This document shows positions 25,312 through 34,524 of a stretch of DNA of 64,000 nt, piece by piece; position 1 is the stretch's first letter; the number at the start of each line of letters is the position of its first letter. The stretch is from Bradyrhizobium sediminis (GTDB lineage Bacteria; Pseudomonadota; Alphaproteobacteria; Rhizobiales; Xanthobacteraceae): the NCBI RefSeq assembly GCF_018736105.1, contig NZ_CP076135.1, forward strand, positions 1,052,001-1,116,000. The letters run 5' to 3'. The translations under genes were made by a program, and so were the position numbers. Under the pieces are notes generated by a model. That model ran no database searches. It was not told the DNA's origin and saw nothing but the letters and a program-made list of their open reading frames with translations.

Positions 25312-25518
25312 CTACGCGATGATGTCGGGCGTGATCTGGTCTTCGATGAACGCGATGCGGTCGCGCAGCTGCAGCTTGCGCTTCTTCAGCCGCTGCAGCC
25401 GCAACAAATCCGGCGCGGGCGACTGATGCAGCGCGTCGATCGCCGCGTCGAGGTCGCGGTGCTCCTGCTGCAGCCGTGCGAGTTCGGTTTCGAGCTCGCG
25501 CTCATCTTCGTCGGTCAT
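25312..25518 (-). CDS. DUF465 (YdcH-like) small coiled-coil protein
   Basis: A 68-residue acidic/basic helical protein: DERELETELARLQQEHRDLD, then LLRLQRLKKRKLQLRDRIAF. The K-R-K-L-x-L-x-D element is the DUF465 signature. The function of the family is not established. A second member lies 237 bases away on the other strand. Confidence 0.85.
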   Translation of the reverse strand: MTDEDERELETELARLQQEHRDLDAAIDALHQSPAPDLLRLQRLKKRKLQLRDRIAFIEDQITPDIIA

Positions 25519-25754
25519 GGTGTACGTTAACTGAAAAACGCGATGAGGTTGCGAAAGGTTAGGGAAGCCGCTGGGAGAATATCCTCCTTGCCGGTCCCTC
25601 GCGCAAGCGGGCGCGGTTCCCTACTCACGATTGGTTACACATGGCTGCGAAATATGAGCGCAGGATTTTGATTTCCATCGACAGCTTCCCCGGCTCGTGT
25701 ACACTTCCTCGTCCGGATCGAATCTGAGGTCTCATTCAACCGAGGAGGTTTCGT

Positions 25755-25940
25755 ATGGCAATTCAGGCGCATCTCGTTGAACTTGAACGGAAACACAAAG
25801 TTCTTGAAAACGAATTGCATGAAGCTCTCGTACACCTTTCAACGGACGACCTGCGAATTGTCGAACTGAAGCGCCGGAAATTGATGGTCAAGGACGCGAT
25901 CGAGCGGTTGAGGCATACCGCGGGCGAAACGCTGCACTAG
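25755..25940 (+). CDS. DUF465 (YdcH-like) small coiled-coil protein
   Basis: A 61-residue second DUF465 member: AIQAHLVELERKHKVLENEL, then LRIVELKRRKLMVKDAIERL. GAGGAGG lies 8-14 bases before the ATG, a strong ribosome-binding site. It is divergent from the 68-residue member. Two family members side by side are typical of Rhizobiales. Function unknown. Confidence 0.88.
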   Translation: MAIQAHLVELERKHKVLENELHEALVHLSTDDLRIVELKRRKLMVKDAIERLRHTAGETLH

Positions 25941-26081
25941 CCTCGCCGCCGCAGCCTCGGAATATCCCACCATTATCTCGGGATGAGCGCGGTAGCGCTC
26001 ACCCCTGAGTTGTTTTCGGATGAGTTGTCTTCGGGAGCAGGTTGCTTTCGCGCGACGTCGCCGAAGCTACGCGGCAAAAGC

Positions 26082-27185
26082 TCATACCCCTGCCAGTTCG
26101 CCGACATGGTCCGCGATCGCCAGCGAGGAAGTCAGCCCCGGCGACTCGATCCCGAACAGATTGATCAGCCCGGCGACGCCGTGATCCCGTGGGCCCTGGA
26201 TCAGGAAATCCTGCGAGGCCACCGCCGGCGGCACGATCTTCGGCCGGATTCCGGAATAGCTCGGCATCAGCGCGCCGTCAGGCAGCGTCGGCCAATACCG
26301 CCGGATCGCCGGGTAAAATCGTTCGGCCCGCGCCGGATCGACGGCGTAGTCGATAGCATCGATCCATTCCACGTCGGGACCGAACCGGGCCTGGCCGGCC
26401 ATGTCGAGGGTGAGATGGACGCCGAGCCCGCCGGGCTCGGGCACTGGATAGATCAATCTCGAAAACGGCGCCCGCGCGCTGCAGCTGAAATAGTTTCCCT
26501 TGGCGAGATAGGCCGGCGGTATCAGGCCGATCGGCATGCCGTCGATGCTGCGCGCGACCGCGGACGCGCCGAGCCCCGCGGCATTGATGAGAAGCCCGCA
26601 TTCGAGGCCGATCGGCGCGTCGCCGCCGGCGTCGAGTTCGATTCCGCCCGCCGTCACCCTGGCGCGCAGCAGCGGTGTATGGAACGCGAACGCCGCGCCG
26701 GCATCCTCGGCGTCGCCGCGCAATGCCAGCATGTAGGCGTGGCTGTCGACGATGCCGGTGGAAGGCGAGAGCAGGGCGGCGTCGCAGTTCAGCGCCGGCT
26801 CCAGGGCTCGCGCGGCATCGCCCGAGAGGGTTTGCATATCGGCGACGCCGTTGGCCTCGGCATGCGCCCGGATCGACTGCAGCTTTTCGGTCTCCTTCGG
26901 GGTGGTTGCGACGATCAGCTTGCCGCAATTGCGATGGGGAACGCCGTGCTCCCGGCAATATTCATAGAGCGCCCGCCGGCCGCTGACGCACATCCGCGCC
27001 ATCAGGCTGCCGGCCGGATAGTAGATGCCGGCGTGGATCACTTCGCTGTTGCGGGAGGAGGTGACGGTGCCGATGCCTTCGGCGGCCTCCAGCACGATTA
27101 CCTCGCGGCCCGCCTGCGCCAGCCGCCGCGCGACGGCGAGGCCGATCACCCCCGCCCCGATTACAACGCACTCAACCTTGTCCAT
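26082..27185 (-). CDS. FAD-dependent oxidoreductase, L-2-hydroxyglutarate oxidase-like
   Basis: A 367-residue DAO-fold flavoprotein. The dinucleotide site is [20 protein letters not shown] followed by [23 protein letters not shown], with [20 protein letters not shown] as in L-2-hydroxyglutarate oxidase/LhgO relatives. The second nucleotide contact is [14 protein letters not shown], and [20 protein letters not shown] ends the FAD domain. The substrate is likely a 2-hydroxy or amino acid. A single gene, convergent with nothing close by. No matching catabolic genes are next to it. Confidence 0.88.
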   Translation of the reverse strand: MDKVECVVIGAGVIGLAVARRLAQAGREVIVLEAAEGIGTVTSSRNSEVIHAGIYYPAGSLMARMCVSGRRALYEYCREHGVPHRNCGKLIVATTPKETEKLQSIRAHAEANGVADMQTLSGDAARALEPALNCDAALLSPSTGIVDSHAYMLALRGDAEDAGAAFAFHTPLLRARVTAGGIELDAGGDAPIGLECGLLINAAGLGASAVARSIDGMPIGLIPPAYLAKGNYFSCSARAPFSRLIYPVPEPGGLGVHLTLDMAGQARFGPDVEWIDAIDYAVDPARAERFYPAIRRYWPTLPDGALMPSYSGIRPKIVPPAVASQDFLIQGPRDHGVAGLINLFGIESPGLTSSLAIADHVGELAGV

Positions 27186-27481
27186 TCGAAAATCTGATCC
27201 GCAAGTTGCCGGCCCTTCGACCCCGTGTGCGCCCTTGTGGACGGCCGCGCGTCCGCGATCAATCTCGCCGGCCGATCATCGCCCGGTTGAGGCGATGTTC
27301 ACGGGGAACCCGTTGAATTCGTGTCGGAATGCTTGCCAGGCCGCGCTCCGTTAGTGAAGCATTAATCATGTCAGGGCAATTGCCGTAATTTAAGTCACAT
27401 TTTTGGGTTGTAAGGGTAGACGTTTACCCGATCCAAACCCGTCAGGTTAGACACTCCGCCGCAGAAATCCGCGGGTGACTG
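27186..27481. other. intergenic region upstream of two divergent genes
   Basis: About 296 bases. A half-matching CtrA-like pair (TTAG at 27351, seven bases, TTAA at 27362) lies 117-131 bases before the PAS-GGDEF-EAL gene. An AT-rich stretch at 27360-27410 may hold a promoter. No gene or repeat family is seen. Confidence 0.4.
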
Positions 27482-30172
27482 ATGGCTGACAAGAATTGGC
27501 AGGCAGGCGGCAAAATTCTGATTCCTGCGTGGGCCGTCGCTTGCGCAGCCGTCGCTGTGCCGTCCGCATCCGCTTGGGCCGCATCCGGTGACTTTGCGCC
27601 GCCGAGTTACGTCGGCTCCGCCGATCCCAGCATGATCTGGGAACTGCTGATCGGCGGCATCGTCATCGCGTCCTTTCTCGCCGCGATCGCGTTGTGGGTG
27701 CATTCGGCGCTGCGCAAGGTCAAGCGTGCGCAGTTGCGCAGGAATGCCTTCGTCAGCTCGGCCCTGAACAACCTCAGCCAGGGCGTGATGATGACGGATG
27801 CGCAGAACCGCGTCGTCTTCTGCAACGATCGCTTTCTCGAGATCTATGGGCTGACGCGTGCCGATATCCGAAAGGACATGACCGGGCGGGACCTGATCGA
27901 ACTGAGGCGGCAGCGCGGGCAGCTTACCGCCAGCTTCGAGGAATTTGTCCGGCAGGCTCGCCAGCCGGATGGCCATGTCGCTGAACTGCCCAACGGACGG
28001 GCGGTCATCGCCAAACTGTTTCAGCTGCCGAACGGAGGGACGGTCGGAACCCACGAGGATTGCAGCGAGCAGCGCAAGCTTTCGCGGCAGCTTGCTTCGA
28101 CCAAGCAGTTCCTGGAATCGGTGCTCGACAATGTCCCGGTCTGTGTCGCCGCCAAGAATATCGATGACGGCCGCTACATCTTCGCCAACCGCGCGTTCGA
28201 ACGGTTCTCGCGCTTTTCCCGCGACCATATCATCGGCAAGCGCGCCGATGAGATTTTCCGCCCCGAGACGACGGCAAGCATAGAGTCGGCGGACCAGGCG
28301 GCGCTCAACTCGCCCGAGGGGCAGTTTCGCAGCGAATTTGCGGTCGAGCGCGGCTCGGAGAAGCGCGTTCTCTCGAGCGTCCGCGTGGTCGCGCGCGACG
28401 ACAAGAACCGGCCGGAATTCCTGATCGCATTGTTCGACGACGTCACCGACCGCCGGTCGCTTTCCAAGGAGCTCGAGAACACCAAGAAATTCCTCGAACT
28501 GGTGGTCGACAACATTCCGGTGTCGCTGATCGTCGAGCGCGTCAGCGACGGGCGATATCTGCTGGCCAATCGCAGCGCCGAGACCATTCTCAACCGGCGG
28601 CGCGAGGACGCCACCGGATTGACGGCAGCCGATATCTTCAATCCGAGGGAAGCCAAGCTGATCATCGCGCGCGACGAGGCCGCGATCAGGAAGCGCGGCC
28701 TGCTCACCGAGGAACATCCGATTTCCACCAAGGACGGGTTGCGGCTGTTCCTGACGCGCCGCATGACGGTGCTCGACGATGCCGGCGAGCCGCAATACCT
28801 GATCAAGACCCATGAGGACGTCACCGACCGCCGCCAGACCGAGTCGCGGATGGCACATATGGCGTATCATGACGGCCTGACCGACCTGCCGAACCGCGCC
28901 GCCTTCCTGCAGGCGCTGGCGCAGATGATCGAGGCCTGCGCAGGCACAGATGAGGAATTCGCGGTGCTGTCGGTCGACCTCGACGGCCTCAAGGAAATCA
29001 ACGACGTGTTCGGCCATGCAGTCGGCGACAAGCTCCTGATCGAAGTAGCGCGCCGGATCCAGGACTCGGCGCGCGGCGGTGTCGTCGCCCGGCTGTCCGG
29101 CGACGAGTTCGGAATGATCATCGACGGCAAGCAGCCGGTCGCCGGGATGCTGCTGGCCGAACAGCTTGCCGAGGCGCTGTCCAGCGAATTCCTGATCGAC
29201 GGCAAATCGGTGCGTACCGGCTGCACCACCGGCATCTCGATCTTCCCGCATAACGGAGCGGACGCGGCTTCCCTGCTTGCCAATGCCGGTGCGGCGCTGT
29301 TCCGCGCCAAGGCGAAATCTCGCGGCTCGATCAGCATCTACGAGCCCGAGATGGACCAGCAGATCCGCGATCGCCGGGTGCTGCACCAGGACCTGTCGGT
29401 GGCGATCAGGAACGGCGAACTCTCGCTGCATTATCAGCCGCAGGCGATGGCGCACCAGACCGTCGCCGGCAGCAAGGTGATCGGCTTCGAGGCGCTGGCG
29501 CGGTGGATGCATCCGGTGCGCGGCTTCGTTTCGCCGGGCGATTTCATCCCGCTCGCGGAAGAAAGCGGGCTGATCGTCGAAATGGGCGAATGGATCCTGC
29601 GCGAGGCGTGCCGCGAGGCCGCCTCCTGGCCGATGCCGCTGCAGATAGCGGTCAACCTGTCGCCGGCGCAGTTCATGCACGGCGACGTGGTCGGCCTCGT
29701 GCACTCGATCCTGCTCGAAACCGGTCTCGCGCCGGGCCGGCTCGAACTGGAAATCACCGAGGGCGTGCTGATCGAGGATTTCGATCGCGGCCTGGCGCTG
29801 CTGCGGCGGCTGAAGACGCTCGGCGTGAGGGTGTCGATGGACGATTTCGGCAGCGGCTATTCCTCGCTGAGCTACCTGCAGGCGTTTCCGTTCGACAAGA
29901 TCAAGATCGACCGCGACTTCGTCATCAATCTCGGGCGAAATCCGCAATCGGCCTCGATCGTGCGCGCCGTGATCGGTCTCGGCCACGGCCTCGAAATGTC
30001 GATCGTCGCCGAGGGCGTGGAAACCCAGGAGCAGCTTGCTTTCCTCGCCGATTCGGGCTGCGACGCGGTGCAGGGCTATTTCCTGGGCAGGCCCGCGCCG
30101 ATCGGCCAGTATGCCGCGCTGGTCGGCCGCAACCTCGGCGATACGATGGAGCCCACGCGCAAGACCGGCTAG
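27482..30172 (+). CDS. membrane PAS-PAS-PAS-GGDEF-EAL cyclic di-GMP protein
   Basis: An 896-residue two-domain c-di-GMP enzyme. A signal-like stretch (WAVACAAVAVPSASAWAA) and a membrane helix (about 50-72) anchor it. Three PAS-type domains follow: about 85-195, 205-330 and 335-455, the latter two ending in DDVTDRRS and HEDVTDRRQ. The GGDEF domain starts AYHDGLTDLPNRAAFLQALA and has the active loop as SGDEF (about residue 539), a one-residue change from GGDEF. The EAL domain is complete: GFEALARW, NLSPAQF, EITEGVL, MDDFGSGYSSLSYL, DKIKIDRDF, VAEGVET. It is therefore likely a phosphodiesterase with a weak or regulatory cyclase half. Confidence 0.94.
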   Translation: MADKNWQAGGKILIPAWAVACAAVAVPSASAWAASGDFAPPSYVGSADPSMIWELLIGGIVIASFLAAIALWVHSALRKVKRAQLRRNAFVSSALNNLSQGVMMTDAQNRVVFCNDRFLEIYGLTRADIRKDMTGRDLIELRRQRGQLTASFEEFVRQARQPDGHVAELPNGRAVIAKLFQLPNGGTVGTHEDCSEQRKLSRQLASTKQFLESVLDNVPVCVAAKNIDDGRYIFANRAFERFSRFSRDHIIGKRADEIFRPETTASIESADQAALNSPEGQFRSEFAVERGSEKRVLSSVRVVARDDKNRPEFLIALFDDVTDRRSLSKELENTKKFLELVVDNIPVSLIVERVSDGRYLLANRSAETILNRRREDATGLTAADIFNPREAKLIIARDEAAIRKRGLLTEEHPISTKDGLRLFLTRRMTVLDDAGEPQYLIKTHEDVTDRRQTESRMAHMAYHDGLTDLPNRAAFLQALAQMIEACAGTDEEFAVLSVDLDGLKEINDVFGHAVGDKLLIEVARRIQDSARGGVVARLSGDEFGMIIDGKQPVAGMLLAEQLAEALSSEFLIDGKSVRTGCTTGISIFPHNGADAASLLANAGAALFRAKAKSRGSISIYEPEMDQQIRDRRVLHQDLSVAIRNGELSLHYQPQAMAHQTVAGSKVIGFEALARWMHPVRGFVSPGDFIPLAEESGLIVEMGEWILREACREAASWPMPLQIAVNLSPAQFMHGDVVGLVHSILLETGLAPGRLELEITEGVLIEDFDRGLALLRRLKTLGVRVSMDDFGSGYSSLSYLQAFPFDKIKIDRDFVINLGRNPQSASIVRAVIGLGHGLEMSIVAEGVETQEQLAFLADSGCDAVQGYFLGRPAPIGQYAALVGRNLGDTMEPTRKTG

Positions 30173-30294
30173 AGCTTCTGTTCTGATTGAATCGGAATCG
30201 AGGCGCGATCTTGTCGTTTGACGCATTTTCTTTATGCGAACCGGTATCCATCCGGCATCAAGTGCGGGACAGGCTCCGCCTGAAAACGCTATAG
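30173..30294 (+). repeat. dispersed repeat between c-di-GMP gene and glpD-like gene
   Basis: It begins AGAGCTTCTGTTCTGATTGA and continues ATCGGAATCGAGGC, then TTGACGCATTTTC...TGCGAACCGGTATCC and ends GAAAACGCTATA. I recall this order as a common multi-copy element in Bradyrhizobium. The arms GATTGAATCGGAATC and GACGCATTTTCTTTATGCG have local symmetry. It occupies nearly all of the 129-base gap. Confidence 0.55.
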
Positions 30295-30301
30295 CTTGCG
30301 C

Positions 30302-31783
30302 ATGGCGGATTACGATCTTGCTGTCATCGGCGGAGGTTTGAACGGCGTCAGCATCGCGCGCGACGCCGCCGGACGCGGCTTGCGGGTGATCCTGCTGGAG
30401 CAGGGCGACCTCGGCGCCGGCGCATCCCAGGCCTCGCCGCGGCTGATCCATGGCGATCTGTCGGTGCTGGAGCGCCGGGCGTTCTTTCGCGTGCGGGCGG
30501 CGCTGAAAGAGCGCGATACCTGGCTGCGGACCGCGCCGCATCTGGTGCGCCCGACCCGCTTCGTGATCCCCGCCCATTCCGACGGGCGTCAGCCCTGGGT
30601 GCTGCGAGCGTGGCTCTTGCTCTACGACCGCCTTGCCTCGCGCCCGCGCCTGCCGGCGTCGGCGACGATCGATATCACCCACCATCCGTACGGCAACGCG
30701 CTGCAGCGGCCGATCGGCACCGCGTTCGAATATTCCGACTGTATGGTCGACGATTCCCGGCTGGTGGTCCTCAACGCCGTCGATGCCGCGGAGCGCGGCG
30801 CCGTGATCCGGACCGGCGCGCGCTGCGTCCGCGCCGACCGGCTCGATATCTGGCGGCTGGCGGTGATCGATCGCGGTCACCGCCAGGTGATCACGGCGCG
30901 CGCCCTGGTCAATGCGGCCGGCGCCTGGACCGCATCGGTGGCGGAAACCGTGTTGCGCATGCCGCCGCCTCGCGTCGGCACGGTCCAGATCAGCCAGATC
31001 GTGGTCAGGCGGCTGTTCGATACCGACAATGTCTATGTTTTCCAGAACAGCGACCGTCGGCTGATCTTCGCAAGCCCCTATGAACGCGATTTCACGCTGA
31101 TCGGCACCGTCGGCCACGCCTTCAGGGGCGACCCGGCGATCGTGTCGATGGCCGCGGGCGATGTCGCCTATCTCTGCGACGCCGCCAACCGGTATTTCCG
31201 CGAGCGGCTCGAGCTGGTCGATGTGATCAGGACCGTGTCCGGCGCCAACCTGGTGGCGGGACCGGCGCGCGATGGCGCGATGGCGTTCGACCGCCCGCGC
31301 GGCAAGGCGCCGCTGGTGACGATCTTCGGCGGCGACGTCACGACCTCGCGGTTGCGCGCGGAGCGCGCGGTGTCAAAGCTCACGCCGTTCTATCCGATGT
31401 CGCCGCGCTGGACCGCGAAGACGCCGCTGCCGGGCGGCGACTTTGCCTGGGAGCGCTTTGACGCCGAGGTCGATGCGGCCATGGAGCGCTGGCGGTTTCT
31501 CGCCGAGCCTCAGGCCCGGCGCATGGTCGCCGCCTATGGCACGCGCCTCAACATGGTGCTCGGCGACGCCAAAGAGCGGACCGATCTCGGTCCGGCCTTT
31601 GGGCCGGAACTGACCGCAGCCGAGGTGCGCTATCTCATGGCCAAGGAATGGGCGCGCTTCCCGGACGACATTCTGTGGCGGCGCTCGAAACTCGGCCTCA
31701 CCATGCCGTCGGCGGATCGCGACGCGCTGGCGGCGTTCATGGCCGCCAAGGAATCATGCAAGGCTTCGTGCAAGGCATCGTGA
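30302..31783 (+). CDS. glpD: glycerol-3-phosphate dehydrogenase (FAD), GlpD-like
   Basis: A 493-residue flavoprotein that would oxidise glycerol 3-phosphate to dihydroxyacetone phosphate and pass electrons to quinone. Seen: YDLAVIGGGLNGVSIARDAAGRG (FAD site), LEQGDLGAGASQASPRLIHG (family S-S-R-x-x-H-type motif), then the substrate loop and a second FAD contact, ending in a helical C-terminal domain (AAYGTRLNMVLGDA). I prefer the ATG at 30302. An upstream TTG is also open. The tail ends with a small repeat (KESCKASCKAS). No glpF or glpK is nearby. Confidence 0.9.
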   Translation: MADYDLAVIGGGLNGVSIARDAAGRGLRVILLEQGDLGAGASQASPRLIHGDLSVLERRAFFRVRAALKERDTWLRTAPHLVRPTRFVIPAHSDGRQPWVLRAWLLLYDRLASRPRLPASATIDITHHPYGNALQRPIGTAFEYSDCMVDDSRLVVLNAVDAAERGAVIRTGARCVRADRLDIWRLAVIDRGHRQVITARALVNAAGAWTASVAETVLRMPPPRVGTVQISQIVVRRLFDTDNVYVFQNSDRRLIFASPYERDFTLIGTVGHAFRGDPAIVSMAAGDVAYLCDAANRYFRERLELVDVIRTVSGANLVAGPARDGAMAFDRPRGKAPLVTIFGGDVTTSRLRAERAVSKLTPFYPMSPRWTAKTPLPGGDFAWERFDAEVDAAMERWRFLAEPQARRMVAAYGTRLNMVLGDAKERTDLGPAFGPELTAAEVRYLMAKEWARFPDDILWRRSKLGLTMPSADRDALAAFMAAKESCKASCKAS

Positions 31784-31799
31784 ATCCCGGGATACGGGC

Positions 31800-33119
31800 T
31801 CAGGACGGCGCCGCTGGCCGGGCTTCCTGCAACCAGCCTTGGTCGCGCCTCGACGGCCTGCGGTGCAGCCGCTCGGAGATCATCCGCGCTGCCCTGTCGC
31901 CATGTCCGGCGCGCAGGCACGCCACGATGAAAGTGTCCTCCCATAATTCGCGCTGGGCATGGCTGCCGCCGATCCGCACCAATTCGGGCATCAGCGGTTC
32001 GAGGATGCGGACGGCGCGCTCATGATCGCCTTCGGCGAAAGCCTGCATGCCGCGGCAGAGGCCGATCGCGCCGGGGCCCGGGGCGAGCCTGCCGTCGGCC
32101 GCGCGCGCTTCCATTTGCGTCAGCCTCTTCTGCAAGGCGTCGGGGCTGGTTGCCGCCGCCGCCAGCGCATAGTGAACATCGGCAAAATGGGCGCCCGCCT
32201 GGGGAAAGAATCGATCACCATAGGCGATCACTTCGCGCCAGTGCGGCGCCAGCCCCGGCTGGCCGGCCAGCGAGAGCCGCCACAGCAGCGACGCCGTATC
32301 CGTCAACACGTTGAGAGGCGGGTACGGCGAACCGGCCGGCCTGATCTGCCGCCGGTAGATATCAAGCGCAGCGTCCGGATCGCCGGCTTCGATCGCGGTC
32401 AGCGCGACGTGCCAGCACAGATGGCCATGCAGGAAGCTCGCCTGTTCATGCGTCTTCAGCCAGGACGAAAGAAACGCGCGGCCGGTTTCCGGCTCGCCCT
32501 GTTCGAACAGTGCATGGGAAAGCCCGTGCGCGGCATTGGCGTTGGCAGGCCGCAGCGGAAAAGCCCGTTCGGTCAGCGTGCGGCCGATGCCGGCATCGCC
32601 GGCTTCGGTATGCGACCAGCCGAGATAGGTCAGGAACCACCAATCTTCGCCGTAATGGCTGGCGTGACGCTGACAGATCGCGAGCTTCGCCGCGTCATGG
32701 TCGGCGCGGCCGGAAAAGGCATAGAGGCCGAACGCGCCGAGCAGTAGCGAGAGGATCAGGGCGTCGCGCGGAAACTCATCGAGATGCTGTTCGGCGCCCG
32801 ACAATGCCGCTTTCGACTGCCCTTCGATGGTTGCCGCCATGATCTCGACGTGCCGCCGCTCGCGCGGACTTGCCGCGGCCGCCAGCTGCCGGGCGCGCGC
32901 CGCGCCGGCGCGGGCCTCGGCGATCTCCATGTTCATCTGGTGAATGCGGGCGCGTGCGGCATGCGCGAGCGCGAAATCGGGATCTTCGGCAATGGCGCGG
33001 TCGAAGGCGGCGTCGGCGCCGTTCCAGGCCGCCAGCATGCAGTCGACGCCATCACGATAGAATGCCGCGGCGCGGTCGGACCCGGTGGTCAGCGGCAGGT
33101 CATAGCGGTCCCGGTTCAT
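31800..33119 (-). CDS. TPR-containing TTC38-like protein
   Basis: A 439-residue all-helical protein, MNRDRYDLPLTTGSDRAAAF to the end PAAPS. The pattern (AAFYRDGVDCMLAAWNGADA, FDRAIAEDPDFALAHAARAR, then HGLSHALFEQGEPETGRAFL, GHLCWHVALTAIEAGDPDAA) matches the TTC38 family of tetratricopeptide proteins. The reading frame is open to 33680, but the real start is the ATG at 33119, with GGGGAGAG five bases before it. Function unknown; not obviously part of the sulfur cluster to its right. Confidence 0.88.
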   Translation of the reverse strand: MNRDRYDLPLTTGSDRAAAFYRDGVDCMLAAWNGADAAFDRAIAEDPDFALAHAARARIHQMNMEIAEARAGAARARQLAAAASPRERRHVEIMAATIEGQSKAALSGAEQHLDEFPRDALILSLLLGAFGLYAFSGRADHDAAKLAICQRHASHYGEDWWFLTYLGWSHTEAGDAGIGRTLTERAFPLRPANANAAHGLSHALFEQGEPETGRAFLSSWLKTHEQASFLHGHLCWHVALTAIEAGDPDAALDIYRRQIRPAGSPYPPLNVLTDTASLLWRLSLAGQPGLAPHWREVIAYGDRFFPQAGAHFADVHYALAAAATSPDALQKRLTQMEARAADGRLAPGPGAIGLCRGMQAFAEGDHERAVRILEPLMPELVRIGGSHAQRELWEDTFIVACLRAGHGDRAARMISERLHRRPSRRDQGWLQEARPAAPS

Positions 33120-33261
33120 TTTCTCTCCCCGCGAAACAAACATCGGAATGTATTGCAGCACGAGACCGGCTGACTGTGAACCCCGGAGGAGTCGAGGCGA
33201 GCGGCGGCGGCTGCCAAGAGCCGGTTGAGACGCGCCCTCATTCAAGTTGCCGCCTCGGTTC

Positions 33262-33687
33262 TCAGGGTTTGTAGGCGGCGTCCCTCTTCCATCCGTCGAA
33301 ACCGGATTGCAGTACGAGGACATTGTCGCGTCCCGCAACCCGCAGCGCGAATGCGGCCTGGGCGGAGAGGCTGCCGGTGTTGCAGAACAGGATGACCTTC
33401 TTGTCTTTGGGGATTTCGTCGATGCGGCTGAGCACCTCGCGCCATTCGATATTGCGCGCGCCCGGGATCGAGCCTGCGGCGAATTGTGCGCCATCGCGCG
33501 TGTCGATGAACACAATGCTATCGAAAATTTCCTTCGAAAGCTGCTGCGGCACAATGATGCCCGCCTCATAGGGAGCGAACTCCATGTAATCCTGCATGGC
33601 CTTGACGGCCGGGCTCCCGGCAAAGGCCGGACTGAACAGGAGCGTCGCGCCCAGCAGGGCTGCCGACATGCGGTTTGCAAAGGTCAT
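33262..33687 (-). CDS. exported rhodanese-domain protein
   Basis: A 141-residue periplasmic protein. A signal peptide (MSAALLGATLLFSPAFA) precedes a single rhodanese domain with VFIDTRDGAQFAAGSIPGA and active-site Cys102 in VILFCNTGSLSA. Rhodaneses move a sulfane sulfur atom through that Cys. I use the ATG at 33687 because AAGGAG lies upstream. It sits just downstream of the ArsR-rhodanese regulator on the same strand (96 bases between), and may be co-regulated. The likely role is to accept or deliver sulfane sulfur outside the membrane. Confidence 0.88.
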   Translation of the reverse strand: MTFANRMSAALLGATLLFSPAFAGSPAVKAMQDYMEFAPYEAGIIVPQQLSKEIFDSIVFIDTRDGAQFAAGSIPGARNIEWREVLSRIDEIPKDKKVILFCNTGSLSAQAAFALRVAGRDNVLVLQSGFDGWKRDAAYKP

Positions 33688-33783
33688 AACGCTCGCTCCT
33701 TGTTGCAATGATCCTGGATGCTGGTTGGCGCCATCGCTTTCGCGCGGTGTGGCGTCAACGGCATCTGTTGGGTGTCGCCTTGT

Positions 33784-34452
33784 TCAGGCCACGGCTTCGG
33801 TCGGTAAACCCGCAGCCTTCCATTCGGGATAGCCATCCTCGAGCCGACGGACGAGATAGCCTCGCGCGCGCAGCGCTGCGACCGCCTCGAACGAGAGAAC
33901 GCAATAAGGACCGCGGCAATAGGCAATGACCTCGCGGTTCGCCGGAAGCTCACTCAACCTCTGTTCCAGCTTGCCAAGCGGGATATTCAACGCGCCGGGA
34001 AGATGCCCGAGCGCAAACTCGTCCTCGGGACGTACGTCGAGGACGGTGACAAGGCCATCGCGCAGCCGGGAGACCAAATCCTCTCTCGACACAGCCTCCA
34101 GCGCGTCGCGAGCACGGAAGTAGTCGGTCATGATGCGACTGACTTCGGCTACGTTGCGCTCGCCGACACGCCCGAGCGCCCGCATCAGGTCCACCACCTC
34201 ATGGTCGCCGGCGAGCCGGTACAGCACGTGCTTGCCACGACGCTCGGTGTCGACGAGGCGCGCGCGCCGAAGGATTTGCAGGTGCCGCGAGGTGTTGGCG
34301 AAGCTCAGATTGGCCCGTGCGGAAAGCTCTTCAACGCTGCGCATGCCCTGGGCGATGTGCTCCAGCAACTCCAGCCGGTGAGGGTGGCCGAGCGCCTGCG
34401 CCACTTCCGCCAGGCCGGCAAAGATCGCTTGTTTAGGTCCGACGCTTGACAC
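33784..34452 (-). CDS. ArsR-family regulator fused to rhodanese domain
   Basis: A 222-residue fusion. Residues 1-100 are a winged helix: VAQALGHPHRLELLEHIAQG, SVEELSARANLSFANTSRHL (recognition helix), LVDTERRGKHVLYRLAGDHEV. Residues 125-215 are a rhodanese domain with TVLDVRPEDEFALGHLPGA and the loop YCRGPYC (Cys179, Cys184). The DNA-binding half has no Cys, so metal or arsenite sensing is unlikely. The paired rhodanese cysteines are the obvious sensor for persulfide or sulfane sulfur. An inverted repeat lies 18-41 bases upstream. It should repress itself and the divergent cluster until sulfane sulfur builds up. This is inference. Confidence 0.92.
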   Translation of the reverse strand: MSSVGPKQAIFAGLAEVAQALGHPHRLELLEHIAQGMRSVEELSARANLSFANTSRHLQILRRARLVDTERRGKHVLYRLAGDHEVVDLMRALGRVGERNVAEVSRIMTDYFRARDALEAVSREDLVSRLRDGLVTVLDVRPEDEFALGHLPGALNIPLGKLEQRLSELPANREVIAYCRGPYCVLSFEAVAALRARGYLVRRLEDGYPEWKAAGLPTEAVA

Positions 34453-34469
34453 GGCTTCCCCTCAATGAA

Positions 34470-34493
34470 ACATTCAACTGAATGATTGAATGT
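34470..34493. promoter_or_regulatory. inverted-repeat operator of the ArsR-rhodanese regulator
   Basis: ACATTCAA (34470-34477), eight bases, TTGAATGT (34486-34493): a perfect inverted pair in AT-rich DNA, inside the 72-base gap between two divergent genes. Internal GAAT at 34480-34483 adds a third half-site. ArsR-type repressors bind such ATTCAA/TTGAAT sites. It overlaps both promoters' likely position. Confidence 0.72.
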
Positions 34494-34524
34494 ATTTACC
34501 TCGGGGAACTCAGGAGCGCAAGCC

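Noticed and set aside
27351..27365. CtrA-like TTAG-N7-TTAA upstream of the GGDEF-EAL gene
   Set aside because: The first half-site is off by one base and it lies 117-131 bases from the start, so support is weak.
27395..31117. A 1240-codon open frame on the minus strand
   Set aside because: It lies opposite the GGDEF-EAL and glpD-like genes. It is Arg/His/Asp-rich with no domain, the usual shadow of GC-rich coding sequence.
33784..34452. Reading the regulator as an arsenite-sensing ArsR
   Set aside because: The HTH half has no Cys, and no ars transport or reductase genes are nearby. The rhodanese domain points to sulfur.
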